64,000 nucleotides of DNA from CAYLXP01 sp964387425 (lineage in GTDB: Bacteria; Verrucomicrobiota; Kiritimatiellia; UBA8416). The notes under the pieces are model-generated. The model was not told the origin of the DNA, ran no database searches, and saw only the letters and a program-made list of their open reading frames with translations. A program made the position numbers and the translations under genes. Positions 9,201 to 16,720 of the stretch are shown in pieces (position 1 is the stretch's first letter; each line of letters begins with the position of its first letter). The stretch is from positions 1-64,000 of the forward strand of contig CAYLXP010000001.1 in the NCBI GenBank assembly GCA_964387425.1. The letters run 5' to 3'.

Positions 9201-10210
9201 TGTTCGGCACCTGGCTAGGCTACTCGGCAAAGCACGATGTGATCGTGCAGGCCGGAAGCGCATTCCGGGATCGTGCCCGGGACGAGGTCGGCCAGGGCAT
9301 TGTTGTCTACCGCGCCGCCACCGGGGAGGTGGTCTGGAAGGACCTGCAGGCCAAGTACGGCGGTCCGCTGATTCTCTGGCGCGACGAGATCATCACGAAC
9401 GGCAACGACGGCATGGGGCTGGACCTGATGACCGGAAAACCAACCGGCTGGCAATGGTCGCGCAAGTACGGGTGTAACACGGCTATCGCGGGGCAGCATC
9501 TGTTGACGTTCCGTTCCGGCGCGGCGGGCTACTACGACCTGGCCACGCGCAGCGGCACAGGGAACCTGGGAGGATTCAAGTCGAGCTGCACCGCCAACCT
9601 GATTCCTGCCGACGGCGTTCTGAACGCACCCGACTACACCCGCACATGCGTATGCTCCTACCAGAATCAATCATCGCTGGCCCTGGTTCACATGCCGGAC
9701 ATGGAGATGTGGACGTTTGGCGGTCAGCCGGCCGAAGATGGATCACAGGGGTTCAACTTTGGCGCCCCGGGCGAGCGGCGTTCGGCACGCGGAACGCTCT
9801 GGAAGCCCATCTCCGAGTCGGGCACTGAAGGGGTCACCGTCAATGCAACGGGCGATTTCCGCCAACACGCTATGTTGCTGGAGGGAGAGGATCTGCCGTG
9901 GGTGGCCGCTTCCGGTTTACGCGGCATCACCAGCCTGGCGGTCACCGCGCCCGCCGGCACGTACACGGTAAAACTCTATTTCTCCGAGCCGGAGAAGACG
10001 GGCGTGGGAGAACGCGTCTTCGACGTCAGTCTACAAGGTAAGCCGGTATTGCAGAACTTCGATGTGAGCCAAGCCGCCGGAGCACCGAACCGCGTGCTAA
10101 CGCGACAGTTTGAGGATATTGCCGTTGAGGAGTCCGTCGAACTGAGTTTCGTCGCCAAGCAAGGCGAACCCATTCTGTGCGGGCTTGAACTGATTCCAAG
10201 ACAGCCATGA
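6209..10210 (+). CDS. Giant exported PQQ-like beta-propeller with inserted domains and malectin-like C-terminus
   Basis: A 1333-aa secreted protein. The start at 6209 follows GAGGTTAG and leads to a signal peptide (MLPVAVLLCAAVATAG). PQQ-type propeller blades recur (YDTETGDERWRFYTDGPV, LYCLDAADGKLLWR, LYALDARTGKIAWE, VYRAATGEVVWKD). Three insertions break the propeller pattern. A Lys/Pro-rich linker lies near residues 305-335. A Rossmann-like segment at about 420-510 has AVGIGSGRAILELL and VIAIDPDERKVETLRRI, resembling SAM methyltransferase motif I and II. A jelly-roll segment lies at about 730-890 (TEWKYLVG, FAVAYLNGKEV-type pattern). The last 125 residues resemble malectin (YTVKLYFSEPE). 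No enzymatic activity can be assigned; the methyltransferase-like part may be structural. Confidence 0.8.
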   Translation: MRAIRRLSRIHMLPVAVLLCAAVATAGDWPQHGYDAARTSASPHALDDDLQLRWTRELLPPAPAWPPSQHQVQYDVSYTPIVLGKSLFIASMVADRVTAYDTETGDERWRFYTDGPVRFAPVAYDGKVAFASDDGSLYCLDAADGKLLWRVEGAPLKRQIIGNDRLVSMWTARGGPVLHEGTIYFGSGIWPFAGTFLYAVDSETGEVRWSNSSSGMNWMQQPHSGAVSFSGVTPQGYIAACESRLIVPTGRSVPAGFDPQTGEMLFFHQAAGKQDGGADATILGKTYVNGGQQYWTETGQSLKPAKKKGGKGKSKPKPKAAPAPPPEKPWQADAPGMLIKAGDIAYGVTTNGIVESSAGTTAGKIEGEAWRMAAGDGKLFVTTTDGKLFCFGSGEAPPVHHQAVTRNLAQKDDGWTESVKKALAQCSDQEGYAVAVGIGSGRAILELLRHSEMHVIAIDPDERKVETLRRIMDSAGLYGRRFVAQVGTAETAALPPYLATLLVSETALPESQETGTEKTGLYRVLRPYGGIACQLSADGSTQVAATCRGPLPGSAPWTHQYGDAGNSVVSQDDRVKLPLGLLWFGGPPNDPVLPRHGHGPQPQVVGGRLFIEGENMLRAVDVYTGRLLWEKSLPGIGFYYRHTIHHPGANEIGSNYVSLPDAVYIASPERCYVLDPATGETLRTIKLPGDEDTQPRWGVLRAWEDLLIVAAAPIEVDLKKPLPPLEKPLIKRNTEWKYLVGTPATGGWNTPTFDTSDWKTGIAGFGYGDKLEKTTLSKHKKRTVVYIRKAFQVSNPKEIKKLSLGINYDDAFVAYLNGKEVARKGVTGRGASATKVVSHEAKGHETFPIPTPAARLRKGTNVLAIEGHNVKPTSSDFLLDPYLSIPGVTNAPLSSGKRFLSLMGLLDSPAGDRYAASSHKLMVLDRHSGEVLWSRDAAYNFRHNAIAVANGKIFCLDSVTAPRLARFRRRGFDPQEPPALYALDARTGKIAWEAKSDVFGTWLGYSAKHDVIVQAGSAFRDRARDEVGQGIVVYRAATGEVVWKDLQAKYGGPLILWRDEIITNGNDGMGLDLMTGKPTGWQWSRKYGCNTAIAGQHLLTFRSGAAGYYDLATRSGTGNLGGFKSSCTANLIPADGVLNAPDYTRTCVCSYQNQSSLALVHMPDMEMWTFGGQPAEDGSQGFNFGAPGERRSARGTLWKPISESGTEGVTVNATGDFRQHAMLLEGEDLPWVAASGLRGITSLAVTAPAGTYTVKLYFSEPEKTGVGERVFDVSLQGKPVLQNFDVSQAAGAPNRVLTRQFEDIAVEESVELSFVAKQGEPILCGLELIPRQP

Positions 10211-10285
10211 GAGGGAGTATGTTGTCGTCCGGCGGGTCGTGCGACATGATTGAGTATACCTGAACAGCCCGAAAGGAGTGCGACC

Positions 10286-10611
10286 ATGAAGAGAGTTGTA
10301 TTGTTGTTCCTCGCCCTGTCCGTAACTGTCGCCCAAGCGCAGCGCCGTCCTCCCCGCAGGCCGATGATGCCGACGGCCAGCCAGTCGATCTTCCAGGCGG
10401 AGACGATCCCGCATACCGACGTCGAGAAGCGGATCATGGTGGTTCTTGAAGACCTCGATAAAAACCACCGCCGTGGCAACATGAACGTACCTGTCGAAGA
10501 TGGCCGCTTATTACGGCTGCTGGCGGAGACGATCGGCGCCAAACACGTGGTGGAGATCGGCACGTCAAACGGGTATTCGGCACTGTGGATGATGATCGCA
10601 CTGCAGAAGAC
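10286..10611 (+). CDS. Exported class I SAM (O-)methyltransferase, 3' end lost in assembly gap
   Basis: The start ATG at 10286 follows GAAAGGAGTG and begins a signal peptide (MKRVVLLFLALSVTVAQAQ). The body contains DVEKRIMVVLEDLDKN, PVEDGRLLRLLAETIG and HVVEIGTSNGYSALWM, the SAM-binding motif I of caffeoyl-CoA O-methyltransferase-like enzymes. The gene is cut by the 100-N gap at 10612. An ORF call spanning the gap fuses it with a permease, but that is an artefact. A secreted SAM methyltransferase is unusual because SAM is cytoplasmic, though such proteins recur in Verrucomicrobiota and Planctomycetes. Confidence 0.75.
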
Positions 10612-10711
10612 NNNNNNNNNNNNNNNNNNNNNNNNNNNNNNNNNNNNNNNNNNNNNNNNNNNNNNNNNNNNNNNNNNNNNNNNNNNNNNNNNNNNNNNNN
10701 NNNNNNNNNNN
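10612..10711. other. Assembly gap of exactly 100 N
   Basis: One hundred unknown bases, a scaffolder's default size rather than a measured distance. A methyltransferase N-terminus lies on the left and a permease C-terminus on the right, so at least the ends of two genes are missing and the true distance is unknown. Confidence 0.98.
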
Positions 10712-11641
10712 AACGCGAGGGCCGTCTATGCGGCGATCGTTGTTGCCGCACTCACGTTCATCAACATCCTCGGCGTACGCGAAGGGAAGTCGACACAGAA
10801 CGTCTTGACGGTGCTGAAGATTGCCGGGCTGTTGTTCATTGTGGCAGCAGGACTCTTTGCGCCGGGAACAGGTGAAGCGGCAACCACAGATGTCGCTTCC
10901 GGTGGCGGGCTGAAGTTGGCCATGATCCTGGTACTCTTCACCTACGGTGGCTGGAATGAGATCGCCTATGTTGCAGCGGAGATTCGGGATCCCCATAAGA
11001 ACATCATGCGCGCCCTGGTGCTGGGCACGCTGTCGGTAGCCTTTCTCTATCTTCTGGCTAACGGTGCGTTCATGCATGCGCTCGGACAGAAGGCATTCGC
11101 CTCGTCGGAAGCGGTGGCGGTCGACACCGTGGCACGCCTGCTGCCGAATACGGCCGCAAGGGCAGTTGCCGTGATCATCTGTGTTTCGGCACTTGGTGCA
11201 GTGAACGGATTGGTCTTCACCGGTGCGAGGATATCCTATGCGATGGGAACCGGACATCGCGTCTTCAAGGCCCTCGGCAAGTGGCACCCGCGGCTAGGCA
11301 CGCCGGTCGCGGCACTTCTGCTGCAGGGCCTGCTCAGCCTCTGCATCGTTCTACTGGCCGGATCGTTCATCGAGACAATCCTCTACAGTGCTCCGGCGGT
11401 CTGGCTCTTCTTCCTGGCCACGGGCATATCGCTATTCCGGTTGCGGACGAAAGAGAAGGACGTTGAGCGCCCCTTCAAGGTCCCCGTCTACCCCTTCGTG
11501 CCCATTATCTTCTGCCTGGTCTGCGGCTTCATGCTCTACAGCTCCACAACCTATGCCCTGCAACAGAAACCGGCAGGCTTGATGGTGCTGGCCGGCGTGA
11601 TGTGTCTCGGCGGGGTTCTTCTTGTCGGGCAGAGGCGGTAA
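10712..11641 (+). CDS. APC-family amino acid permease, C-terminal part
   Basis: About 309 residues of a polytopic transporter, missing its start in the assembly gap. Hydrophobic helices alternate with short loops. LFTYGGWNEIAYVAAEIRDP corresponds to the APC-family TM6 region and its following loop, and ARISYAMGTGHRVFKALGK is the conserved segment after TM8. Members are cytoplasmic-membrane amino acid or polyamine permeases. Substrate specificity resides partly in the missing N-terminal helices. It ends at VGQRR, followed by a noncoding gap of 93 bp before the Gfo/Idh gene. Confidence 0.85.
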   Translation, partial: NARAVYAAIVVAALTFINILGVREGKSTQNVLTVLKIAGLLFIVAAGLFAPGTGEAATTDVASGGGLKLAMILVLFTYGGWNEIAYVAAEIRDPHKNIMRALVLGTLSVAFLYLLANGAFMHALGQKAFASSEAVAVDTVARLLPNTAARAVAVIICVSALGAVNGLVFTGARISYAMGTGHRVFKALGKWHPRLGTPVAALLLQGLLSLCIVLLAGSFIETILYSAPAVWLFFLATGISLFRLRTKEKDVERPFKVPVYPFVPIIFCLVCGFMLYSSTTYALQQKPAGLMVLAGVMCLGGVLLVGQRR

Positions 11642-11734
11642 GCAGCGCACACTGCAATTCAGGGGATTGTGAAAGGCTCCAGAGCTGTTACAACTAATAG
11701 GTGATGTCCTTAACCCCATTTACAGGAGAGCAAT

Positions 11735-13042
11735 GTGAGACGTAGAGCGTTTCTATCCATCGGTGCAGCTGCAGCCGGCGCTTCGGCATTCCCCGTTTTC
11801 AGTATCGGAAACCCAAACCAAACAGAACTGTCGCAGCTCAGGGTCGGCTGTATCGGAATGGGCAAGATGCAACGCGGACTGCTGGGTGGATTCATGAGCC
11901 GCACGACTGTTGTGGCCGTCTGTGACGTGGACACCACCCGCCGGGATGCGGCCCAGAAGAGGGTGAACGACCACTATGGTAACACGGAGTGCGCGAGCTA
12001 TGTGGACTATCGCGAGCTCCTGGCGCGCGATGACATCGACGTGGTGAGCATCGCTACGCCCGATCACTGGCATGCAGCCATTACCATTGCAGCAGCCCGC
12101 ACCGGCAAAGACATCTACTGCGAGAAGCCGCTGACCCACGACATTGATGAGTCGATTCGCGTGATGCGCGAGGTCGAGAAGGCCGGCGTCATTCTGCAGA
12201 CCGGTTCACAGCAGCGATCCAGCAGCGAGTTTCGGACGGCCGCCGAGCTCGTCCGGAACGAGATAGCGGGCAAGCTGAAACGGATCACCTGCAGCTTCTC
12301 GGGGCCGGGCATCCCATGCGACCTGGAGAAAGAGGAGCTGGAGCCGGGACTCGACTGGAATCGTTGGTGTGGCTATGCCCCGCGTCGTCCCTACAACTCG
12401 ATCCTTAGCCCGCGCGGCTGCCACAACCACTTCCCCAAGTGGCGTCGCTATAAGGAATATGGCGGCGGTGGTGTCTGTGATTTCGGCGCCCACCATCTCG
12501 ACATTGCCCAGTGGGCGCTGGGCATGGACGAGTCCGGTCCCGTCAAGGCGCTGCCGACAGCAGACTTGAGCGACGGGGAGGGCGCACGCCTTGTGTACGC
12601 GAATGGCATCGAGGTGGTTCGCAAAGGCGGCTTCAATGTTGAGTTTGAGTGTGAGAATGGACGGATCCAGGTCAGTCGCAAGAAGTTCAGCTTCGAGCTC
12701 GAAGGGAAGATCGTTCACCGTTTCACGAAGCGCGAGGACGGCGGCTCACTAGCTCGCGCTGTCACATTGACCGAGCGCGAATTCCTGGCCGACGCTCCGA
12801 TCCGGTTGACGGAGTTCCGCGGCGGACACATGGACAACTTTCTGCACTGCGTGCTCACCCGGGAGAAACCGATTGCTCACGTCTCCGCAGGCGCCCGCAC
12901 GGCGATCTGTTGTCACCTGATGAACCTGACCTACTACAAGAGGCAGGCCATACACTGGGATCCGAAGGCCCTGAAGTTCTCCGATGACTCGTGCGATCCC
13001 GCATGGCTCGCGGGATCCCGCCGGGACTATCTCAAGGCGTGA
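11735..13042 (+). CDS. Tat-exported Gfo/Idh/MocA family oxidoreductase
   Basis: A 435-aa NAD(P)-dependent oxidoreductase. The start is GTG at 11735 (an ATG two bases earlier is followed directly by a stop); ACAGGAGAG is the Shine-Dalgarno. The N-terminus MRRRAFLSIGAAAAGASA is a Tat-like signal. The Rossmann fold begins LRVGCIGMGKMQRG. CEKPLTHD contains the Lys-Pro pair that contacts the nicotinamide and substrate. The C-terminal half shows PYNSILSPRG and GGGGVCDFGAHHLDIAQWALG, typical of the secreted bacterial subfamily in PVC genomes. It probably oxidises or reduces a sugar or polyol. Whether it acts in the periplasm with bound cofactor is known only for related enzymes such as GFOR. Confidence 0.9.
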   Translation: MRRRAFLSIGAAAAGASAFPVFSIGNPNQTELSQLRVGCIGMGKMQRGLLGGFMSRTTVVAVCDVDTTRRDAAQKRVNDHYGNTECASYVDYRELLARDDIDVVSIATPDHWHAAITIAAARTGKDIYCEKPLTHDIDESIRVMREVEKAGVILQTGSQQRSSSEFRTAAELVRNEIAGKLKRITCSFSGPGIPCDLEKEELEPGLDWNRWCGYAPRRPYNSILSPRGCHNHFPKWRRYKEYGGGGVCDFGAHHLDIAQWALGMDESGPVKALPTADLSDGEGARLVYANGIEVVRKGGFNVEFECENGRIQVSRKKFSFELEGKIVHRFTKREDGGSLARAVTLTEREFLADAPIRLTEFRGGHMDNFLHCVLTREKPIAHVSAGARTAICCHLMNLTYYKRQAIHWDPKALKFSDDSCDPAWLAGSRRDYLKA

Positions 13043-13178
13043 AGCCCCATCCGCGCCAGTGCAGAAGACCTACGCGCACGCAAGACGACTTCCTCCAGTG
13101 CTTGCGGGATAGCCGAGGACAGCTCCGGCGTCTGCAGCGTTTGACTTGTGCCGATGGGGTCATGTAGAATGCACGGTA

Positions 13179-14099
13179 ATGCGTCCTGCAATCACATTCG
13201 CGCGTGTCATCCGACGCGTCGTTCAGATCGGCATACTTCTGTTGATCATTCTAGCGGCAATGGACAGTGCATTCCGCCGTGAGACACTGCGTGAATCCCG
13301 GCGATTGCAGGATGCGTTCGCGCCGGAACCCACCCGATACGAGAGGATCCTTGTTTCCCAGCCTAAGTTAAACGGCGCCCTTGAACAGACGCGCGGCAAC
13401 CTCTGGTTCTTCGATCTTGGATTTCTGAAGTTTGCCGATTGCCTGGCCGTGGCAGAGAACGTCTGTGTATCTCGTAGGTTCTCCGTTCCGTTTCTTCTTG
13501 CCGGAATCTGGCTATTGCTGATCTCCCTTGGCTGCGGCCGCGTGTTTTGTTCGCACCTCTGCCCGGCGGCACTACTCTTCGAGATGGGAGGAGTGGTCCG
13601 GCGTGGGCTGCTGCGCTGTGGACTCCACTTGCCGAACGGTCACATGCCCCGGTTCACCAAATACATGGTACTTGGGGTTGGGCTCATGGTGGCTGCCTTG
13701 GGAGGGCAGTACGTGCTAGCATGGATTTACCCACCAAGAGTTGTGTGTATTGAGATCGACAGGCTCTTCTTTAACGGTGCCGCGCGTTTCGGAATCCTCT
13801 TCCTGCTGGGGATCGTTCTTGTTGAGATCCTGGCACTACCAAGGGCGTGGTGTACGCACGTCTGCCCCGGCGGCGCACTCTACTCCCTCCTTGGCGCCCG
13901 GCGGCTGTTGCGCATCAAGCTACAGGAGGATCGCTGCACTCGCTGCGGGGAGTGTCGCCGAGTCTGCCCCTATGCGCTTAAACCCGACGTGGCTTCGCCG
14001 GGCATGGAGTGCGACAACTGCGTTCGCTGCGTTGCGGCATGTCCCGAAGATGCCCTGGTCTACAGAACCCGCCGCACGGCAGGGAAGGATGAATCGTGA
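13179..14099 (+). CDS. NapH/MauN-like membrane ferredoxin (quinol dehydrogenase type), first copy
   Basis: An integral membrane Fe-S protein of about 306 aa. I prefer ATG 13179; the reading frame is open back to TTG 13146 but that start lacks support. Four hydrophobic helices carry two CxxxCP motifs on their cytoplasmic ends (GRVFCSHLCPAALLF and RAWCTHVCPGGALY), as in NapH. The C-terminus has two [4Fe-4S] clusters (CTRCGECRRVCPY and CDNCVRCVAACPE). NapH passes quinol electrons to NapG. The stop overlaps the next gene's GTG by 4 bp, so translation is coupled. It is paralogous to the protein at 22704-24170, with the same helix and Cys layout but no periplasmic C-terminal domain. No reductase gene is adjacent, so its terminal partner is unknown. 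Confidence 0.85.
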   Translation: MRPAITFARVIRRVVQIGILLLIILAAMDSAFRRETLRESRRLQDAFAPEPTRYERILVSQPKLNGALEQTRGNLWFFDLGFLKFADCLAVAENVCVSRRFSVPFLLAGIWLLLISLGCGRVFCSHLCPAALLFEMGGVVRRGLLRCGLHLPNGHMPRFTKYMVLGVGLMVAALGGQYVLAWIYPPRVVCIEIDRLFFNGAARFGILFLLGIVLVEILALPRAWCTHVCPGGALYSLLGARRLLRIKLQEDRCTRCGECRRVCPYALKPDVASPGMECDNCVRCVAACPEDALVYRTRRTAGKDES

Positions 14100-14764
14100 A
14101 CGAGAAAGCGCATTCAAGACGCGAATTCCTGGGTAGTCTTGGGGTCGCTTCGCTTGCCACGGCGGGCGTGCTGGGATTGCCTCAGCTACGCGCGTTGCCT
14201 CGGCAGGAAGGGGATATCGGGATCTACCTGCGCCCCCCGGGGGCGCTGCCCGAGCCGGAATTTCTGAAGGCGTGTGTACGCTGTGGTGCCTGTGCCCAAA
14301 CCTGCCCACCGGACTGCATTCGCTACTTCGACCGGGGGGACCGTCAGGACACCCCTTATATTCTACCGCGCAAGAAGGCCTGTGAGCTGTGCATGAAGTG
14401 CGTGAAGGTCTGCCCGACCCAGGCCACCTGGCGCCGCGAGGACGGCATCGTNNNNNNNNNNGCCCTGCAGAATATCCCGGCTGAATCCGTGAAGATGGGA
14501 AAGGCCGTATTGGACAAAGATCTCTGCCTGTCACATCGTGGCCGTGGCGTTTGCGAAGTGTGTTACCAATGCTGTCCACGCAAGGGCAAAGCAATCACCC
14601 AGGAGCTGATCCGCCTCAAGCCGATCTTCCACGAGGAGCACTGCACGGGATGCGGGATGTGTGAAGAGGGCTGCCCGGTGCGCAAGAAAGCGGTAGAGGT
14701 TATTCCTGTTGATGCCGGCATCAAGAAGGCGGGCCTGAAAGGGCTGGACCTCGAGAATGCCTAG
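14096..14764 (+). CDS. NapG/MauM-like exported ferredoxin, first copy (contains 10-N gap)
   Basis: A 222-aa periplasmic polyferredoxin starting with GTG inside the preceding stop. The N-terminus HSRREFLGSLGVASLATAG is a Tat signal. Cys clusters in order: CVRCGACAQTCPP, CELCMKCVKVCP, CEVCYQCCPRKGK and CTGCGMCEEGCPV, giving up to four [4Fe-4S] centres. Ten N at 14452-14461 interrupt the frame between the second and third clusters; the frame is intact if the gap is truly 10 bases. It would accept electrons from the NapH-like partner and pass them to a periplasmic reductase. It matches the layout of the napG copy at 24167-24772. Confidence 0.85.
   Translation: MNEKAHSRREFLGSLGVASLATAGVLGLPQLRALPRQEGDIGIYLRPPGALPEPEFLKACVRCGACAQTCPPDCIRYFDRGDRQDTPYILPRKKACELCMKCVKVCPTQATWRREDGIXXXXALQNIPAESVKMGKAVLDKDLCLSHRGRGVCEVCYQCCPRKGKAITQELIRLKPIFHEEHCTGCGMCEEGCPVRKKAVEVIPVDAGIKKAGLKGLDLENA
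14452..14461. other. Short assembly gap (10 N)
   Basis: Ten unknown bases inside the NapG-like coding sequence. The reading frame on both sides matches, so the stated length may be right, but about four residues are unknown. Confidence 0.97.
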
Positions 14765-14772
14765 GCCGGTGC

Positions 14773-16578
14773 CTACAGCAGTGTGCCGCGCATGTTCATG
14801 TCGAGGTGCATGATCCAAAGCGAGAAGTAGGAGAAGAGGATCATGGCCACCAGCAGGGGCACTTCGATGAGGTAGGATGTGTTGCCTTTTCCGAAGAGCC
14901 TTTGAGCTGTCCGGTGCGTGAAAGCAATTCCGTAGATGTGCCCCACGATCACCAGTACGACTTGCGCAATCCAGATGGTATTCGTAGAGAGCATTTGCGG
15001 GTATGCCCGCGTCGCGGTACCAAACAAGTCCCAGCCACGCCCCATGGGGTCGGACAGATAGGTCAATACGTTCTGCCCCTCCATGAAGAGATGCATGCCG
15101 TTGTGGGCCAGGTGATAGAACAGCGCGATCGGAAGGAATGCGTAGGAGAACTGGATGAAGATCTCCATCGTGGTGTGTTTCCTGTCTCCTTCCACCTTGC
15201 GTGCAGCAAGCGCGACGACAACCTTGCAGAAGGCAAGGTAGAGCAGGATCGGCGCCGCCAACACTACGATCATGCCAATCGTAAACGAACCGAGGTGCCC
15301 CGTGCCGAACATATCCCCTACCCACCCCAGGATGGTACCTTCCGGCTCCATCACATTCTCCCAGAACGGGGTCATGGTGAGCCCGTGGAAGCTCGTCAGC
15401 GAGAGTAGCGTCATGGCTAGGAACGCTTCATCGCGTTTCGGGTTGGCGTAATGGTAGAGATCCTCGCCGAAGGGCCGCAGGTTCAACCCCACGTTGTCCT
15501 TGGGACAACTCTTTACGCACTCGCCGCACATCGTGCAGTAGGTGTTATCTTCGACGGTTGCAAGACAGAGCGACGTCGGGCAGGGAGCCCCCTTCTCGTT
15601 TCCGCTGAAGCAGTCACGACTCTTGCAGGATGCGCAGAGATCCTTGTCAGCCGCCCTCACCTCGACGGGGGCGAAGTTGGCATACATGCCGGCAATACGG
15701 CCAACAAAGCAGCCGTAGCGGCAGAACGATTTCTTGTCGAACAGAATTGCGGGAACGATTGCCAGCACGATCATGCCGATCGCCACGTAGGCTGTCTTCA
15801 TGGGGGACTTAGTCACGTGGCAGCCCAACTCCAGCCAGGTGAGTGCCACGAAAAGCCAGAGCGCCGGCCAGACAGAACGCAGCCACCTGGGCCATTGCAG
15901 CCCGAGATTCAGTGGCGCACTGCCGGTTCCGAAGAGGCGCAGACGGGAGAGAGCCGAGGCAATGAAGTCCCAAGGGCAGAAGGCGCACCAAATCTTGCCG
16001 GCAAAGAGAACGATGAAGATCAAGCCGGCCCACCAAATGGTCCAGGTCAACGTGGGCACGATATTGACAACCTGGTGCCCGACAAGGCCGGCATAGATGA
16101 GCAGCAGAAAGAGCAGCGTCGTGGGTAGCTGAAAGACCATGGGAAAGATGGGGAGTCGAATGAAGCGCTTCAGGCCAGCAGATCGCAGCAAGTCAAAGCG
16201 GCGGCGTTTGCGTTCCCGCGGAGTCCGGCGACCAACGGTTTCAGCGAAGAAGAACGAGACAAGAATGATGGCCACAATCCCGCCATAGTAAAGCCAGTCC
16301 GGGATACCCGGCATCACCACCATTTTGCGGTACTGCGAGTCAAAGATGATCGCCTTGCACCCCATATCGCAATTGACCATGCCGCAGAATTCACAGATCT
16401 CGCCCTTAACGTCCGACGGTGTTTCTCCCGACGTGGCTTCCGCGCCGTGGGACACACAATGGGGGCACGCAACCGGTGCCGGTGGGGCGTTTGTCGCCTC
16501 CTGGGCAGAGGCGGTCAGCCCTCCCAGGAACAGAGCCAAGGCGGCGATGCGTAACGAGCGTATCTTGGTTTGAAGCAT
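14773..16578 (-). CDS. Polytopic membrane polyferredoxin (NapH/NosR-like)
   Basis: A 601-aa membrane Fe-S protein. ATG 16578 begins a signal-like segment (MLQTKIRSLRIAALALFLGG). The periplasmic N-terminal part is Cys-rich: ACPHC and then CEFCGMVNCDMGC. Multiple TM helices follow. GKIWCAFCPWDF and KSFCRYGCFVG are CxxxC motifs of the NapH/NosR membrane type. The soluble loop has CASCKSRDCF and CTMCGECVKSCPKDNVGLNLRP. The C-terminal half adds helices with conserved His (HNGMHLF, HIYGIAFTHR) that could bind heme or metal. It is convergent with the NapG-like gene, with only 8 bp between them. A membrane electron-transfer role is clear, but the partner is not. CEFCGM resembles the CxxCGM copper motif of NosL; that link is only an inference. 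Confidence 0.75.
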   Translation of the reverse strand: MLQTKIRSLRIAALALFLGGLTASAQEATNAPPAPVACPHCVSHGAEATSGETPSDVKGEICEFCGMVNCDMGCKAIIFDSQYRKMVVMPGIPDWLYYGGIVAIILVSFFFAETVGRRTPRERKRRRFDLLRSAGLKRFIRLPIFPMVFQLPTTLLFLLLIYAGLVGHQVVNIVPTLTWTIWWAGLIFIVLFAGKIWCAFCPWDFIASALSRLRLFGTGSAPLNLGLQWPRWLRSVWPALWLFVALTWLELGCHVTKSPMKTAYVAIGMIVLAIVPAILFDKKSFCRYGCFVGRIAGMYANFAPVEVRAADKDLCASCKSRDCFSGNEKGAPCPTSLCLATVEDNTYCTMCGECVKSCPKDNVGLNLRPFGEDLYHYANPKRDEAFLAMTLLSLTSFHGLTMTPFWENVMEPEGTILGWVGDMFGTGHLGSFTIGMIVVLAAPILLYLAFCKVVVALAARKVEGDRKHTTMEIFIQFSYAFLPIALFYHLAHNGMHLFMEGQNVLTYLSDPMGRGWDLFGTATRAYPQMLSTNTIWIAQVVLVIVGHIYGIAFTHRTAQRLFGKGNTSYLIEVPLLVAMILFSYFSLWIMHLDMNMRGTLL

Positions 16579-16720
16579 AGAACAGAGATGGTACCTCAAA
16601 TAGACGCCGGGAACAATCTATAAGGATGCCTTAATGGTGTCATTTGCCGGTTGTGTGTCTGGCTGGATTCCGGTACCGTTTCTCGACGAGGGTTGGCCGA
16701 TTCACGAGGGGTGCTCCACT

